Below, piece by piece: positions 38,330-47,997 of a stretch of DNA of 64,000 nt. Location: contig NZ_VITV01000001.1 of NCBI RefSeq assembly GCF_007828035.1, positions 558,001 through 622,000 on the forward strand. Reading direction: 5' to 3'. The DNA is from Nitrospirillum amazonense (lineage in GTDB: Bacteria; Pseudomonadota; Alphaproteobacteria; Azospirillales; Azospirillaceae). The number at the start of each line of letters is the position of its first letter. The first letter of the stretch is position 1. Below the pieces are notes generated by a model. It searched no databases, was not told the origin of the DNA, and saw only the letters and a list, made by a program, of their open reading frames with translations. Position numbers and translations under genes: made by a program.

Positions 38330-40600
38330 TCAGAACTTCTTGCGCACGGAGACGAACACGGCGGCGGGGGCGCCGGCCTGCAGCGTCTGGAAGCTGCCCG
38401 TCGGGTCGCTGACGGTGTAACCGTTGGTGCCGATGGACGAGATGTAGTGACGGTCGAACAGGTTGGTGACGTTGCCCTGGATTTCCAGGTCACGCTGCCA
38501 GCCGCCGCCCTGGAAGCGGTAGCCGAAGCTGAGGTCCACGGTCATGTAACCAGGGACCTTGCCGTCGTTGATGTAGGTGTAATACCGCTCGCTCATGTAG
38601 TTGCCGGAGACCGCGCCGAACAGCATGCCGTTGTCGAACGACAGCTCGGCCTTCACCATGTTCTGCGGGCTGTCCACGGTGATCTTGCCCTTGGTGGCGG
38701 CGTACAGGGTGCCGTCGCCGTTCAGGGTATCGTCGTCGTAGGTGGACTTGTTGTACGAGTAGGAGCCGTACAGCGACCAGTTCTTCACGAACTTCCAGGT
38801 GCCGGCCAACTCGATGCCCTTGGAGGTGACACCACCCACGTTGGACAGAGCCGACGGGTTGCCCTGGATGCCCGAGCCCACAGTGGTCGCCAGCAGGCGG
38901 TCATGGAAGCTGACGTAGTAGGCGGCGGCCACCGCCTCGAACGTATCGACATGGGCGCGGGTGCCCACCTCGAAGGCGTCGGAGGTTTCAGGCTTCAGCT
39001 TGCCCTTGATGGCGTTGAAGCCGGACTGGGTGGTGGAGAACGGACCGTCGGTGTGCGAGCTGACGAAGGCGCGGGCGTTCTTGGCGTAGTCGCCGAACAG
39101 CTCGGCCTCGTCGGTCAGCTGGTAGTTGAAACCCACCTGCGGCAGGAAGCCCTTGGAGGTGTCGATAGAGCCGTTGATGATGTCGCTGGCCGAGGTGTAG
39201 CGCTGCGTCTGGCTCTCGTTCTCCACCTTGATCGACTTGAAGCCGTAATTGATCTTCAGCTTGTCCAGGGCCTGCCAGGTGTCCTGCAGGTGGAACACGT
39301 AGGTCTTGGTGTTGAAGGCGTACTGCCACTGGGTGGCGAAGGGATTCTCCTGGAACTCATCCGCCGTGCGGCCGGGGCTGGCCAATCCCAGGCCGTAGTA
39401 GCGCCGGGCCTGGTCGAAGTCGTTGTTCTCGAACCACAGGCCACCTTCGATGGTGTGGTCGGCCAGGGTGTAGGTCAGGCTGTCCACCGTGCCGATGCGC
39501 GACACCGTGTATTCGGTGGTGCGCATGGAAATGGGGGAGCCGCCGAACGCGGCGGGGGTCGGGACGTAGGGGGTGTCCCAGGTGCCCATGCCCTTGTCGT
39601 GGTGGCCATAGACCATGGCCTTCAGCGACAGGCGGTCGTTGATGGGGTATTCCAGCTGGGTCGAGCCGATGATGTCTTCACGGTTGCCGGCGCCGTCGAA
39701 GTAGACGTCGTCAGGCGTGGAATACGGCGCCGGAATGGCCTTGCCCGCCTGGTAGGCGGTCGCGATGGCCTTGGCCAGCGTGTAGTTGTCAGAGATGTTG
39801 TCCAGCTTGTAGCCGAACTTGCCGATCAGGGCCAAGGACAGGTCCTGGTAGTCGTTCTCATGCCGGTCCGAGTAGTTGACCATGGTGGTCAGCGTGCCCT
39901 CGCCCACCGGCTGGACGAACTTGCCGTTGGCCTGCTGCTGCCACTGCTCGCCCTGGCCCTTCCACTTGTTGCCGTGCTGGTAGTCGTAGCTGAGATAGCC
40001 GCGGCCGCCGCCGTCGATCTCACCCGTTTCGATGCGGCCGAAGGCGCGCACCGTGGCGTTGCTGCCGTAGCTGACGGCGGCCAAGCCGCCGGCGGTGGTC
40101 TCCGGATCGGCCGACTTGAACTTCAGCGTGCCGCCCAGGTTGGAGGTGGAGGCGGTGTCCAGGGCGCCGGTGCCCTGGGCCATCTGGGTGACGCCCAGGT
40201 TCTCGGACGAAATGGCGCGGCTGATGTGCAGGCCATTGTCGTTGGCGTAGCTCATGTCACCCAGCGGGATGTCATCGAGCGTGAAGCCCAGCTGGTTCTG
40301 GTTGAAGCCGCGCACCGAAATGCGCACGGCCCATTCGTAGGCGCCGTAGGGATCGGCAGCCTGATAGTTCACGCCCGGCAGCTTGGAGATCACCTTGATG
40401 GGGCTGGCGCCCGGAACGGCGATCTGCATGTCCATGGGCGTGATGGCCTGCACCTGGCGGGTTTCGCCGCGGCCGAACACGACGATTTCCTGCAGCGCGT
40501 CGGCATCCGCGGCGGCGTCCGGCGCCGTCTGCGCGAACGTGGCGCTGGAAATACCGAGGATGAGCAGAGACACACCTGCCAACAACCGATTCTTCAGCAT
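38330..40600 (-). CDS. TonB-dependent outer-membrane receptor (substrate unknown)
   Basis: A 756-residue receptor. Signal peptide residues 1-23 (LLAGVSLLILGISSATFAQ), TonB-box-like EIVVFGRGE about 38-46, then a plug with ISKLPGVNYQAADPYGAYEW and IRGFNQNQLGFTLDDIPLGD-like sequence (ISVRGFNQNQLGFTLDDIP). The barrel ends FVSVRKKF with terminal Phe. This plug type is common in alphaproteobacteria and has no confirmed ligand that I can name. The gene is monocistronic with a clear terminator. A long 5' region with an inverted repeat at 40649-40675 may carry its control site. Confidence 0.92.
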   Translation of the reverse strand: MLKNRLLAGVSLLILGISSATFAQTAPDAAADADALQEIVVFGRGETRQVQAITPMDMQIAVPGASPIKVISKLPGVNYQAADPYGAYEWAVRISVRGFNQNQLGFTLDDIPLGDMSYANDNGLHISRAISSENLGVTQMAQGTGALDTASTSNLGGTLKFKSADPETTAGGLAAVSYGSNATVRAFGRIETGEIDGGGRGYLSYDYQHGNKWKGQGEQWQQQANGKFVQPVGEGTLTTMVNYSDRHENDYQDLSLALIGKFGYKLDNISDNYTLAKAIATAYQAGKAIPAPYSTPDDVYFDGAGNREDIIGSTQLEYPINDRLSLKAMVYGHHDKGMGTWDTPYVPTPAAFGGSPISMRTTEYTVSRIGTVDSLTYTLADHTIEGGLWFENNDFDQARRYYGLGLASPGRTADEFQENPFATQWQYAFNTKTYVFHLQDTWQALDKLKINYGFKSIKVENESQTQRYTSASDIINGSIDTSKGFLPQVGFNYQLTDEAELFGDYAKNARAFVSSHTDGPFSTTQSGFNAIKGKLKPETSDAFEVGTRAHVDTFEAVAAAYYVSFHDRLLATTVGSGIQGNPSALSNVGGVTSKGIELAGTWKFVKNWSLYGSYSYNKSTYDDDTLNGDGTLYAATKGKITVDSPQNMVKAELSFDNGMLFGAVSGNYMSERYYTYINDGKVPGYMTVDLSFGYRFQGGGWQRDLEIQGNVTNLFDRHYISSIGTNGYTVSDPTGSFQTLQAGAPAAVFVSVRKKF

Positions 40601-40648
40601 CGAATTTCCCCCTTCGATTTATTTAAAATCTTCCCCGTCCGGCAGTAC

Positions 40649-40675
40649 ACATAAGTGATATGGTCACCTTTATGT
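40649..40675. promoter_or_regulatory. Inverted repeat upstream of the TonB receptor at 38330
   Basis: Nested arms ACATAA-GTGA and TCAC-CT-TTATGT around TATGG, 49 bases before the receptor start. It could be an operator for a dimeric regulator; the factor is unknown. Confidence 0.45.
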
Positions 40676-41087
40676 CCGGCTTGAAAGCGCATGCTGCATA
40701 GCAACGCGATGTGAATATTTTAAGACAGTGCGATTACCGATCCGTTTACTGGCAACGGTGTGACATTTTGGTATACGGTTCTTCCCCCTCGGGGGTGGCG
40801 GGCGTCCCACCCTTGGGGTGGCTGCCGCCCAAGCCCCGCGCGCGCCCGGCGCCGGCGGGGCTGCGGCCCCCAGCAGCAACCGCGACAGGGCCCGGCGGGG
40901 CTCACCAAGGTCATGGACGATCATCCGGCGAGGGTTGGGAAACCGTCCGTTACGCCATCCGCTTGAAAAGACGGCGACATATTGGTTAACGATTCATGAC
41001 CGTCTGGGCACCGGTGTCCGATGCTGGCGTCACCAGCCCGGCTGGGGCACCTTAGGCGCCAGGGGCCGACGCCCCAGGGGAGAGGTC
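40676..41087. other. Intergenic region between TonB receptor and CgeB-like gene
   Basis: No gene with family features is visible. Part of it (40785-40900) is extremely GC-rich with several short self-complementary runs. A moderately AT-rich part (40676-40770) probably belongs to the receptor promoter. GGGGAGAGG lies just before the ATG at 41088. Confidence 0.45.
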
Positions 41088-42284
41088 ATGCGTATCGTTC
41101 TGTTCAAGGGCCAGTCGCAATACGGCTCGCTTCGGCTGCATATCGACCAGTTGGCGGCGGCCCTCGCGGCCATGGGGCACGAGGCCATTGTGATCGACCT
41201 GTTGCTCCCGGACGGAATGGCGCGGCTGAACGCCGCACTCAGCCAGCCGGTGCAGTTCTTCTACTCCCTCAACGGCATGGGGGTGGATATGCGCGTCGGC
41301 GACCAGACGCTGTACGATGCGGTCGACAGCCTGTTCATCACCCTGCATGTCGACCATCCGGTGCATCTATGGCCCCGGCTGGAGATCAAGATGGACCGGC
41401 GGCTCATCGTCAGCTTCCTCGACGAAAGCCACGTCAAGCTGGTGCGCGACAGCTTCCCCCCCGAACATTTCGCCGCGCTGTCGATAATGCCGCCGGGCGC
41501 CAACACCAGCATTCCGCCGGCCATGCCCGACGAGGAAACGCTGTTCCAGGACTGGGCCACGCGGCGCGACATCCCCCTGCTGTTCACCGGCACCTACCGG
41601 GGCGCGCCCCAGCGGAAATGGCACAGCGCCGAGCGCAACTTCGTCACCACCCTGTTCGACGACGCCGCCGACCTGGCGCTGAGCCAGGACACGCTGTCGC
41701 TGGAGGAGGCCATCGACCAGGTGCTGGCCGTCCGCGACACCAGCCTGCCCCCCGCCAGCCGAATCCAGTTGATCCGCAAATCAGGCGAGGTCTACCGCTA
41801 TGTGGAAGCCTATCGCCGACACCAGTTGCTGGTGACCCTGAATGCCGCCGGGGTGCCGCTGGTGGTTTACGGTAAAGGGTGGGAGGACCGGCCCTTCCCC
41901 GCCTTCGATTGGCGGGGGGAAGGCAGCTTCGAAGAGACGCTGCGCCTGCTGCGCCGCACCCGCCTGGTGCTGAACAGCAACAACAACTTCGTTGCGGGCG
42001 GGCACGAACGGGTGTTCGCGGCGCAAGTCAACGGCGCCGCCGTCGTATCCGACACTAGCCGCTACTACGACCGCCACTACACCGACGGGCGTGACATCCT
42101 GTTCTATCGCTGGACCGCGCTGGAAACCCTGCCCGCCCAAATCGAGGCGGCGCTGGCCGACCCGCACGGCCTGGCGGCCGTGGCCCGGGCGGGCTTCCGC
42201 CAGGCCACCGCGCACCACACCTGGGACGTCCGCGCCCGCCACATCCTGGATTTGTTCGCGGCCGTCAACATCCTGACTCGCTGA
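41088..42284 (+). CDS. CgeB-like glycosyltransferase (Glyco_trans_1_2)
   Basis: A 398-residue GT-B-type protein. The N-terminus (IVLFKGQSQYGSLRLHIDQL, AALAAMGHEAIVIDLL) is a Rossmann-like acceptor domain. The C-terminal half contains LVVYGKGWED, LLRRTRLVLNSNNNFVAGGH, then ERVFAAQVNGAAVVSDTSRY, which matches the CgeB/Glyco_trans_1_2 pattern in which the Glu binds the donor ribose. It probably transfers a sugar to a glycan or protein. GGAGAGG before ATG 41088 supports the start; the frame upstream is just open reading through GC-rich DNA. Confidence 0.8.
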   Translation: MRIVLFKGQSQYGSLRLHIDQLAAALAAMGHEAIVIDLLLPDGMARLNAALSQPVQFFYSLNGMGVDMRVGDQTLYDAVDSLFITLHVDHPVHLWPRLEIKMDRRLIVSFLDESHVKLVRDSFPPEHFAALSIMPPGANTSIPPAMPDEETLFQDWATRRDIPLLFTGTYRGAPQRKWHSAERNFVTTLFDDAADLALSQDTLSLEEAIDQVLAVRDTSLPPASRIQLIRKSGEVYRYVEAYRRHQLLVTLNAAGVPLVVYGKGWEDRPFPAFDWRGEGSFEETLRLLRRTRLVLNSNNNFVAGGHERVFAAQVNGAAVVSDTSRYYDRHYTDGRDILFYRWTALETLPAQIEAALADPHGLAAVARAGFRQATAHHTWDVRARHILDLFAAVNILTR

Positions 42285-42661
42285 TTCCTGCCCCGCTGCC
42301 CCACTGCCCCGGGGGGGGCTGGGGCCGTGACCCGCTGCGTCATAGTGGCGCAGCGGGCCTGCCTGCGCGCCATGAAAATTATTATCAGTATAAATCTGGT
42401 GTCGCTCTCGGCGCTCATGTCAAACGATGATCGGCGTTAAGGCCAGATCAACAAGAACCACGTGCTTTCGCCGAATTCTGCCGCTCGCAGCGTCAAAATT
42501 AACAGAATGTTTAATTTATAACGAAGTCGTTAATCGACCAAAACCCAAGATAATTTCTTTTCCGGTAATAATAACGAAATAAACAGTCAACCAAAATTTA
42601 ACGTGCACCCCCAAGGCGCGAAACCTAGTGAAGCGCCACGTTTTTCATGGGGAGCCGAAAA
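42285..42661. other. AT-rich promoter region before TonB receptor
   Basis: No gene seen. A hairpin CCCGCTGCG...CGCAGCGGG at 42331-42357 may end the CgeB-like transcript. Bases 42375-42600 are markedly AT-rich for this window and contain TTAAC/GTTAAT-type motifs (for example TTTAATTTATAACGAAG), so a long regulated promoter or 5' leader is likely. I saw no recognisable riboswitch. Confidence 0.5.
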
Positions 42662-45013
42662 ATGTTCAACAAAACAAGAAGCAGCCGCCGTTTCCTCCGC
42701 GCCGCCTTGTTGGCCGGCAGCGCCGTGGGCTTGGCCTGGGCCGGCGGGGCCTGGGCCGCGCCCGCCGATGCCGTCGTGGACGCCGGCGCCAGTGGGAACA
42801 CGGGCAGTGGGGATACGGGCAGTGGGGATACGGGCACCGGGGACACGGGCGGGGGCGCCAGCCGCTCCACCGCCGGCACCGGCTCGGAAGGTGTGGACGT
42901 GGACACCATCCTGATCGAGGCGGAGCGCAACCGGGCCGCCGCCGAGGCGCCCGTGAAGGCGTCGCTGGACCAGACCCAGCCGAAATCCTTCATCAGCCGC
43001 CGTTACATCGAGCAGGCGACGCCCGAGACCGGCGACTTCACCACCACCGTCCTGATCGCCCCCAGCATCGGCGGCATCGCCTCCAACGGCGGTGGCGTGG
43101 GGGAGACCAACAAGGTCACCCTGCGCGGCTTCGCCGACGGGCAGTTCAACATCACCTACGACGGCATGGCCTTCGGCGACACCAACGATCCGACGCACCA
43201 CCCCGCCTCATACTTCCCGGCGTCCACCATCGGATCGGCCGTCGTGGACCGCGGCCCGGGTGCGGCGGGCGACCTGGGCCAAGCCAACTTCGGCGGCGCC
43301 ATCCACTATTTCTCGCCCACCGTGGACGACACGTTCGGCCTGTCGCAGAAGATCACCTTCGGCTCGTTCAACACCCAGAACTTCGTTTCCACCATCCAGA
43401 CCGGCAAGCTGGACGAACTGGGCGGCACCAAGATCCTGCTGAACTTCGATGAGCGGCAGTCGGACGGCGAGCTGAGCTTCTCCAGCGGCGAGGCGCAGAA
43501 CCAGCTGATCAAGATCCAGGTGCCCATCAGCGAGACGTGGCAGGCGACGCTGTTCGCCACCCACAACCGCACCCACTTCTACCAGTCCGACGCCGGCCCG
43601 GGCGAAACCTGGGCCCAGGTCGTGGCCTACGGCAAGGACTTCGCCCTGAACGACAACCCCAAGGACGAGCATTACTACAAGTACAACCAGCAGCGTAAAT
43701 CCAGCGACTTCGACTACATCAACGTCAAGGGCGACCTGGGCGACGGCTTCAGTGTCGACAATGACGCCTACACCAATTTCTATTCCAACCAGACGGAATC
43801 GGTGAACGACGTCACTGGCCTGGTGGGGGCGGCCAACACCTCCAGCACCGGCAACAAGAACCTGCCCAAGACCGACATCGGCGGCTACAGCAAGGGCAAC
43901 CGCTACCGCGTCTTCGGCGACATCCTGCGCGGCAACAAGGACTGGACCTTCGGCACCCTGAAGGTGGGCGGGCTGGTCGAAACCTCCAGCACCGACCGGC
44001 ACAACCTGCTGCAGGACCTGACGCAGGGCATCGATGACCTGAAGTATTCCAGCCTGACGGCGCCGGTGGTGAAGAACGTCTCGAACGTCAAGACGCTGGA
44101 GGACAGCTCATGGTTCCAGTACCAGCTGTTCGCCGATTTTGAGCTGCGCCCCATCGAGCGGCTGACCATCACCCCGGGCGTCAAGTACGTGAACTTCGAC
44201 CGCACCGTGGACGCCGCCATGGAGAACAGCGGCGTCACCAACTTCACCCGCGGGCCGCTGCACGGCGACAACGTCTATGACAAGACGCTGAAGTTCCTGA
44301 CGGCCAACTACAAGATCACGCCGGAGGTGGCGGTCTACGCCCAGTACGCCACCGGCTTCCTGATCCCGTCCCTGTCCACGCTGTATGTGAACAACCTGGA
44401 CCTGAACGCCCTGAAGCCGCAGGAAACCACCAACTACCAGCTGGGCGCGGTGTGGAGCCGCGACAACATCACCGTCGATGCCGACATCTACAGGATCGAC
44501 GTCACCAACCTGTCGGTCGCCGACCCCACCGGCCAGTTCTACGTCAACGCCGGCAACGCCCGATATAGCGGTGTGGAAGGCCAGGCGGCCTACAGCTTCG
44601 ACAACGGCGTGACCTTCTTCGTCAACGGTTCGATCAACGCGGCCAAGGACCTGACGGCGCACCAGGGCCTGACCAAGGTGCCGAAATGGACGGACGCCAT
44701 CGGCGTGCTGTTCAACCAGGGACCCTGGCAGATGACGCTGAGCCGCAAGCAGGTGGGCCGCCAGGTCGTGGCCTACAACGGCAACACCGCCACCACCACT
44801 GCCGACGGCACCTTCCTGGCGCCGGGCCAGGCGTGGGAGATCCCCGAGTACACCACCACCGACGCCTCGATTTCCTACGATTTCGGCATGGTGCGGCTGA
44901 AACTGGCGGCCTTCAACCTGGCCAACGACCGGGCCATCACCACCTATGGCGGCGGCCTTTACACCTTCCAGGCCGGCCGCCAGATCCAGGGCACCATCCA
45001 GGTCAAATATTGA
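42662..45013 (+). CDS. TonB-dependent receptor with Gly/Ser/Thr-Asp repeat linker, paired with a metallophosphoesterase
   Basis: A 783-residue receptor. Signal peptide about 1-33, then a low-complexity linker with GNTGSGDTGSGDTGTGDTG from four 15-base DNA repeats. The TonB-box region is near DVDTILIEAER. The plug includes KVTLRGFADGQFNITYDGM and STIGSAVVDRGPGAAGDLGQ, and the barrel ends QIQGTIQVKY. ATG 42662 has GGGGAG eight bases upstream; an ATG five codons earlier lacks one. The downstream metallophosphoesterase is separated by a hairpin, and the pair suggests uptake of a phosphorylated compound or of phosphate released from it, but the ligand is not known. Confidence 0.92.
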   Translation: MFNKTRSSRRFLRAALLAGSAVGLAWAGGAWAAPADAVVDAGASGNTGSGDTGSGDTGTGDTGGGASRSTAGTGSEGVDVDTILIEAERNRAAAEAPVKASLDQTQPKSFISRRYIEQATPETGDFTTTVLIAPSIGGIASNGGGVGETNKVTLRGFADGQFNITYDGMAFGDTNDPTHHPASYFPASTIGSAVVDRGPGAAGDLGQANFGGAIHYFSPTVDDTFGLSQKITFGSFNTQNFVSTIQTGKLDELGGTKILLNFDERQSDGELSFSSGEAQNQLIKIQVPISETWQATLFATHNRTHFYQSDAGPGETWAQVVAYGKDFALNDNPKDEHYYKYNQQRKSSDFDYINVKGDLGDGFSVDNDAYTNFYSNQTESVNDVTGLVGAANTSSTGNKNLPKTDIGGYSKGNRYRVFGDILRGNKDWTFGTLKVGGLVETSSTDRHNLLQDLTQGIDDLKYSSLTAPVVKNVSNVKTLEDSSWFQYQLFADFELRPIERLTITPGVKYVNFDRTVDAAMENSGVTNFTRGPLHGDNVYDKTLKFLTANYKITPEVAVYAQYATGFLIPSLSTLYVNNLDLNALKPQETTNYQLGAVWSRDNITVDADIYRIDVTNLSVADPTGQFYVNAGNARYSGVEGQAAYSFDNGVTFFVNGSINAAKDLTAHQGLTKVPKWTDAIGVLFNQGPWQMTLSRKQVGRQVVAYNGNTATTTADGTFLAPGQAWEIPEYTTTDASISYDFGMVRLKLAAFNLANDRAITTYGGGLYTFQAGRQIQGTIQVKY
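42791..42850 (+). repeat. Four 15-base tandem repeats inside the receptor linker
   Basis: Units are AGTGGGAACACGGGC, AGTGGGGATACGGGC (twice) and ACCGGGGACACGGGC. Being a multiple of three, gain or loss of units would change linker length between signal peptide and TonB-box region without a frameshift. Confidence 0.85.
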
Positions 45014-45030
45014 GCCTAGGCGCAACCGTC

Positions 45031-45054
45031 GGGGGCGGCCGCCTTGCCGCCCCC
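45031..45054 (+). terminator. Hairpin between TonB receptor and metallophosphoesterase
   Basis: Nine-base arms GGGGGCGGC and GCCGCCCCC with loop CGCCTT, then TTCCCCATTTTC. It sits between the two genes and may be an attenuator that sets the phosphoesterase level below the receptor, or protect the receptor mRNA end. Confidence 0.6.
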
Positions 45055-45077
45055 TTCCCCATTTTCAGGTTTCCCCC

Positions 45078-46232
45078 ATGATCCGCACCGCCCGCCTGCT
45101 GGCGCTTGCCGGCGCCTGCCTGTCTGCCACCCTGGCCGCCGCCCTGGCCGCCGCCCTGGCCGCCCGGGCAGCGCCCGCCGACGATCCGGTAGTCTTCCAC
45201 TTCGCCACGGTGGGCGACAGCCGCCAGGATCCGGAGGACCCGCGCCTGACCGTGCATGACGCCCCGTTCCTGCAGGCGACGCGGCAGCTGGCCCGCATTA
45301 GCCGTGAGGTGCAGGCGGCCCATGCCCAGGCCTTCATCTTCCTGGGCGATATGGTCATGGGCTACACCCCCGACCGGCCGTTGCTGGACCGCGAGTACGC
45401 CTATTGGCGCGGCATGATGGCCCCGCTGATGGAAACGGGCACCTACGTCCTGCCCGTGGCCGGCAACCATGAGACGGAAAGCAAGGTCAAGCAGCCCAAC
45501 GGCAAGACCCTGAAGCTGGCCAACACCGCCAACGAGGACGCCTGGCGGGCGAACATGGGCGACCTGGTGCTGGACGCCCCGCTATGGCAGCGGCTGACGG
45601 GCGTGCCCGCCACCCATTGGTCGATGGACAACACGCCAGCCATCGGCACCGACCGCATCACCAGCGACCAGCGCCAGCTGACCTACAGCTTCGACACCGG
45701 CCCGGTGCATATCGCCGTCATCAACACCGACCCCAGCGGCGCCGACGGCACCGCACCCGTCGCCTGGCTGGAGGCCGACCTGACGGCGGCCGAGGCGCGC
45801 GGCGCCACCCACATCTACATCTTCGGCCACAAGATGGCCTACAACTACGACTTCCCCGTGCCGAAGGACAAGGTGGGCAAGGCCGAGAAGGAAACCGGCC
45901 TGGAGGCGGGCGGCGAGGCCATGCGCGACACCTTCTGGCAGATCGTGGAACGCCACCACGCGACATATTTCTGCGGGCATGAGCACATCTTCCACGCCTG
46001 GCAGCCGACCAAGGCGCAGGGTGGGCAGGCCTGGCAGGTGATCATCGGATCCGGCGGGTCGCCCCTGGCGGCGGTCAAGGCGGGCGGCACGGGGGAGGTG
46101 GACCGCCTATACGCCTGGGCGGAAGTCTGGGCCTATCGCAGCGGCCGCACCCACGTGGCCATCCACGGCTTCGACGACGGCGACGCCGCCAGCCGCACCC
46201 TGCAGGAATGGGACATCCCCGCCGGACGCTGA
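45078..46232 (+). CDS. Exported metallophosphoesterase (calcineurin-like)
   Basis: A 384-residue protein with a signal peptide (about residues 1-34). The five metallophosphoesterase motifs are visible: VGDSR near the start, FLGDMV, GNHE, the middle HIYIFGHK and GHEHIFH. These bind two metal ions and hydrolyse phosphomonoesters or diesters, here in the periplasm or at the cell surface. It lies 64 bases behind a TonB receptor gene and is probably in the same operon, so the enzyme may dephosphorylate the receptor's ligand. Its stop is seven bases from that of the convergent giant TPR gene. Confidence 0.88.
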   Translation: MIRTARLLALAGACLSATLAAALAAALAARAAPADDPVVFHFATVGDSRQDPEDPRLTVHDAPFLQATRQLARISREVQAAHAQAFIFLGDMVMGYTPDRPLLDREYAYWRGMMAPLMETGTYVLPVAGNHETESKVKQPNGKTLKLANTANEDAWRANMGDLVLDAPLWQRLTGVPATHWSMDNTPAIGTDRITSDQRQLTYSFDTGPVHIAVINTDPSGADGTAPVAWLEADLTAAEARGATHIYIFGHKMAYNYDFPVPKDKVGKAEKETGLEAGGEAMRDTFWQIVERHHATYFCGHEHIFHAWQPTKAQGGQAWQVIIGSGGSPLAAVKAGGTGEVDRLYAWAEVWAYRSGRTHVAIHGFDDGDAASRTLQEWDIPAGR

Positions 46233-46239
46233 CCCGGGT

Positions 46240-47997
46240 TTATTCCATCAACCGCTGGAGCTGCATGGCCATGGCCTCCAGCGCCCGTTCGGGTTCCAGC
46301 TGGTATTTCTCCAGCGCGAACAGCCGGTGTGACGGGAACCAGGGACGGACCGGGGTGCCCAGGGTCGTCCAGTCGCGTGAGGCGAAGCGCCAGCAGGGGG
46401 TGCCCACCGCCCCCGCCATCTCACCCACCGCCGTGGCGGCACCGATCACCAGGTCGCAAGCCGCCGTCAGCGCGGCGGCCGTTTCCAGATCGTCGCGCAG
46501 GTCGGCATCGGCGAAGCGATGGACCGTCAGGCCGTGGTCGCGCTTCAGCGCCGCGATCTCTTCCACCGCCGGCTGATAGTGCAGGCTGACCGCCATGACC
46601 CCCGGCAGGGACAGGATGGACCGCCATTGGGCCAGCGTGGAATAGGCCCGCGACCGTTCGGTGCTGAGCTGGCCGGAACGCCAGGCGATCCCCACCACTA
46701 AGGCGGGCCCGGAAGCCAGCTCCGCCAGCCGGCACCGCCAATGGGCCACCCGCCCCGCATCGGGCAGCAGATAGCCCGCCGCCATCCCGCTGCAGGCGAA
46801 ATCCGCCAGCGTCGGCGCCAAGAGGGCCGCCAAGTCGCCGGCCGCCACCACGAAGTCGGCGCCCGCCGGCTCCAGCGCGGCCGCCTCCTGCCGGCGCGGC
46901 CGGGACAGGAAGCGCAGGGAGGGAAAGCTGCGGCCCAGCAGACCGGCCAGGCGCGGATCGCACTCCACCAGCACGGCCGTGGCCCCCTGGTGGGCCGCCC
47001 GCGCGGCCAGCGCCTGATAGAGGCTGGCGAACAGCAGTTCGTCCCCCAGTCCCTGTTCGTGCCACACCCGCAGGGTGCGGCCTGCCAGGCTTTCCCCGCG
47101 CCAAGCCGGGCGGTCGAAGCGGGGTGCCGTCCCTTTATCCTCGGCCGCGAAGCGCCAGGCATAGCCCTGCCAGCCCCGCTTCAGGATGCCCAGCTGCAAA
47201 TCGACCAGGCCGCGGTTGAAATGCGCCGTGGCCAAGGCCGGATCCAGTTCGATGGCGCGGGCATAGCTGTCGCCGGCAGCGGCATAGCGGCCGGCATCGT
47301 TCAGGCAGCGGCCCCGGTTGTTCCACGCGGTCGCCTGGTCGGGCGCCAGGGCCACAGCGCGCTCCAGCCAGGGCGGTCCGGCGAAGATGTCGCCAGCGCG
47401 GCGCAGGGCCTCGCCCAGGCCGCACAGGGCGTCGATGACCACGGGATCCTGCGTATCCGACACCTCCTGCGGCAGCAGGGCGCCGCCCAGCGCCCGGCGG
47501 AAGGCGTCGATGGCCGCCGCCGGGCGGTCCAGCGCCAGTAGGGCCGTACCCAGGTTGGACGCGGCCGCTGCCAGGTCCGGCGCCAACTGCAGGGCCCTTT
47601 CCTGGCAGGCCGCCGCCTCCGCCGCGCGGCCCTGCGCCAGCAGGGCGTTGCCCAGATTGGTCAGGACATCCGGCCGGTCCGGCTCCGCGTCCAAGGCCAG
47701 GCGATAATGGCCTTCGGCCTCCGCCGCGCGGCCCAGGGTCTGCAGCACGTTGCCCAGGTTGGACTGGGCGGCGGCATAGGCAGGCGCCACCTCGACCGCC
47801 CGGCGCAGGAAGGGCAGGCCCGCCTCCGCCCGGCCCAGCTGCGCCAGGGCCAAACCCAGGAGATGCAGGGCCACCGGCTGGTCCGGCTGGCGGTCCAGCA
47901 CGGCGCGGTAGCGCGCCAGGGCGCCGGCGGCGTCGCCCGCCTGATGACGCGCGGCGGCGGCCAGCAGGCCATCCACATCGGAAGGTGACGATTGCGG
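46240..47997 (-). repeat. Module 5 of the giant protein (residues 2263-2847)
   Basis: TPR units about 2270-2540, EQGLGDE from 2576, VVGIAWRSG from 2696 (the most divergent), AATAVGEMAGAVG with E2788. It ends with a helical tail. Confidence 0.8.

Noticed and set aside
40785-40910. GC-rich stretch with several self-complementary runs, considered as a mobile repeat
   Set aside because: I found no second copy in the window, no target-site duplication and no transposase. It may simply be GC-rich intergenic DNA.
42400-42661. Pho box before the TonB receptor/metallophosphoesterase pair
   Set aside because: No pair of CTGTCAT-like repeats with the right spacing is present. TGTCAAACGAT is only a partial single match.
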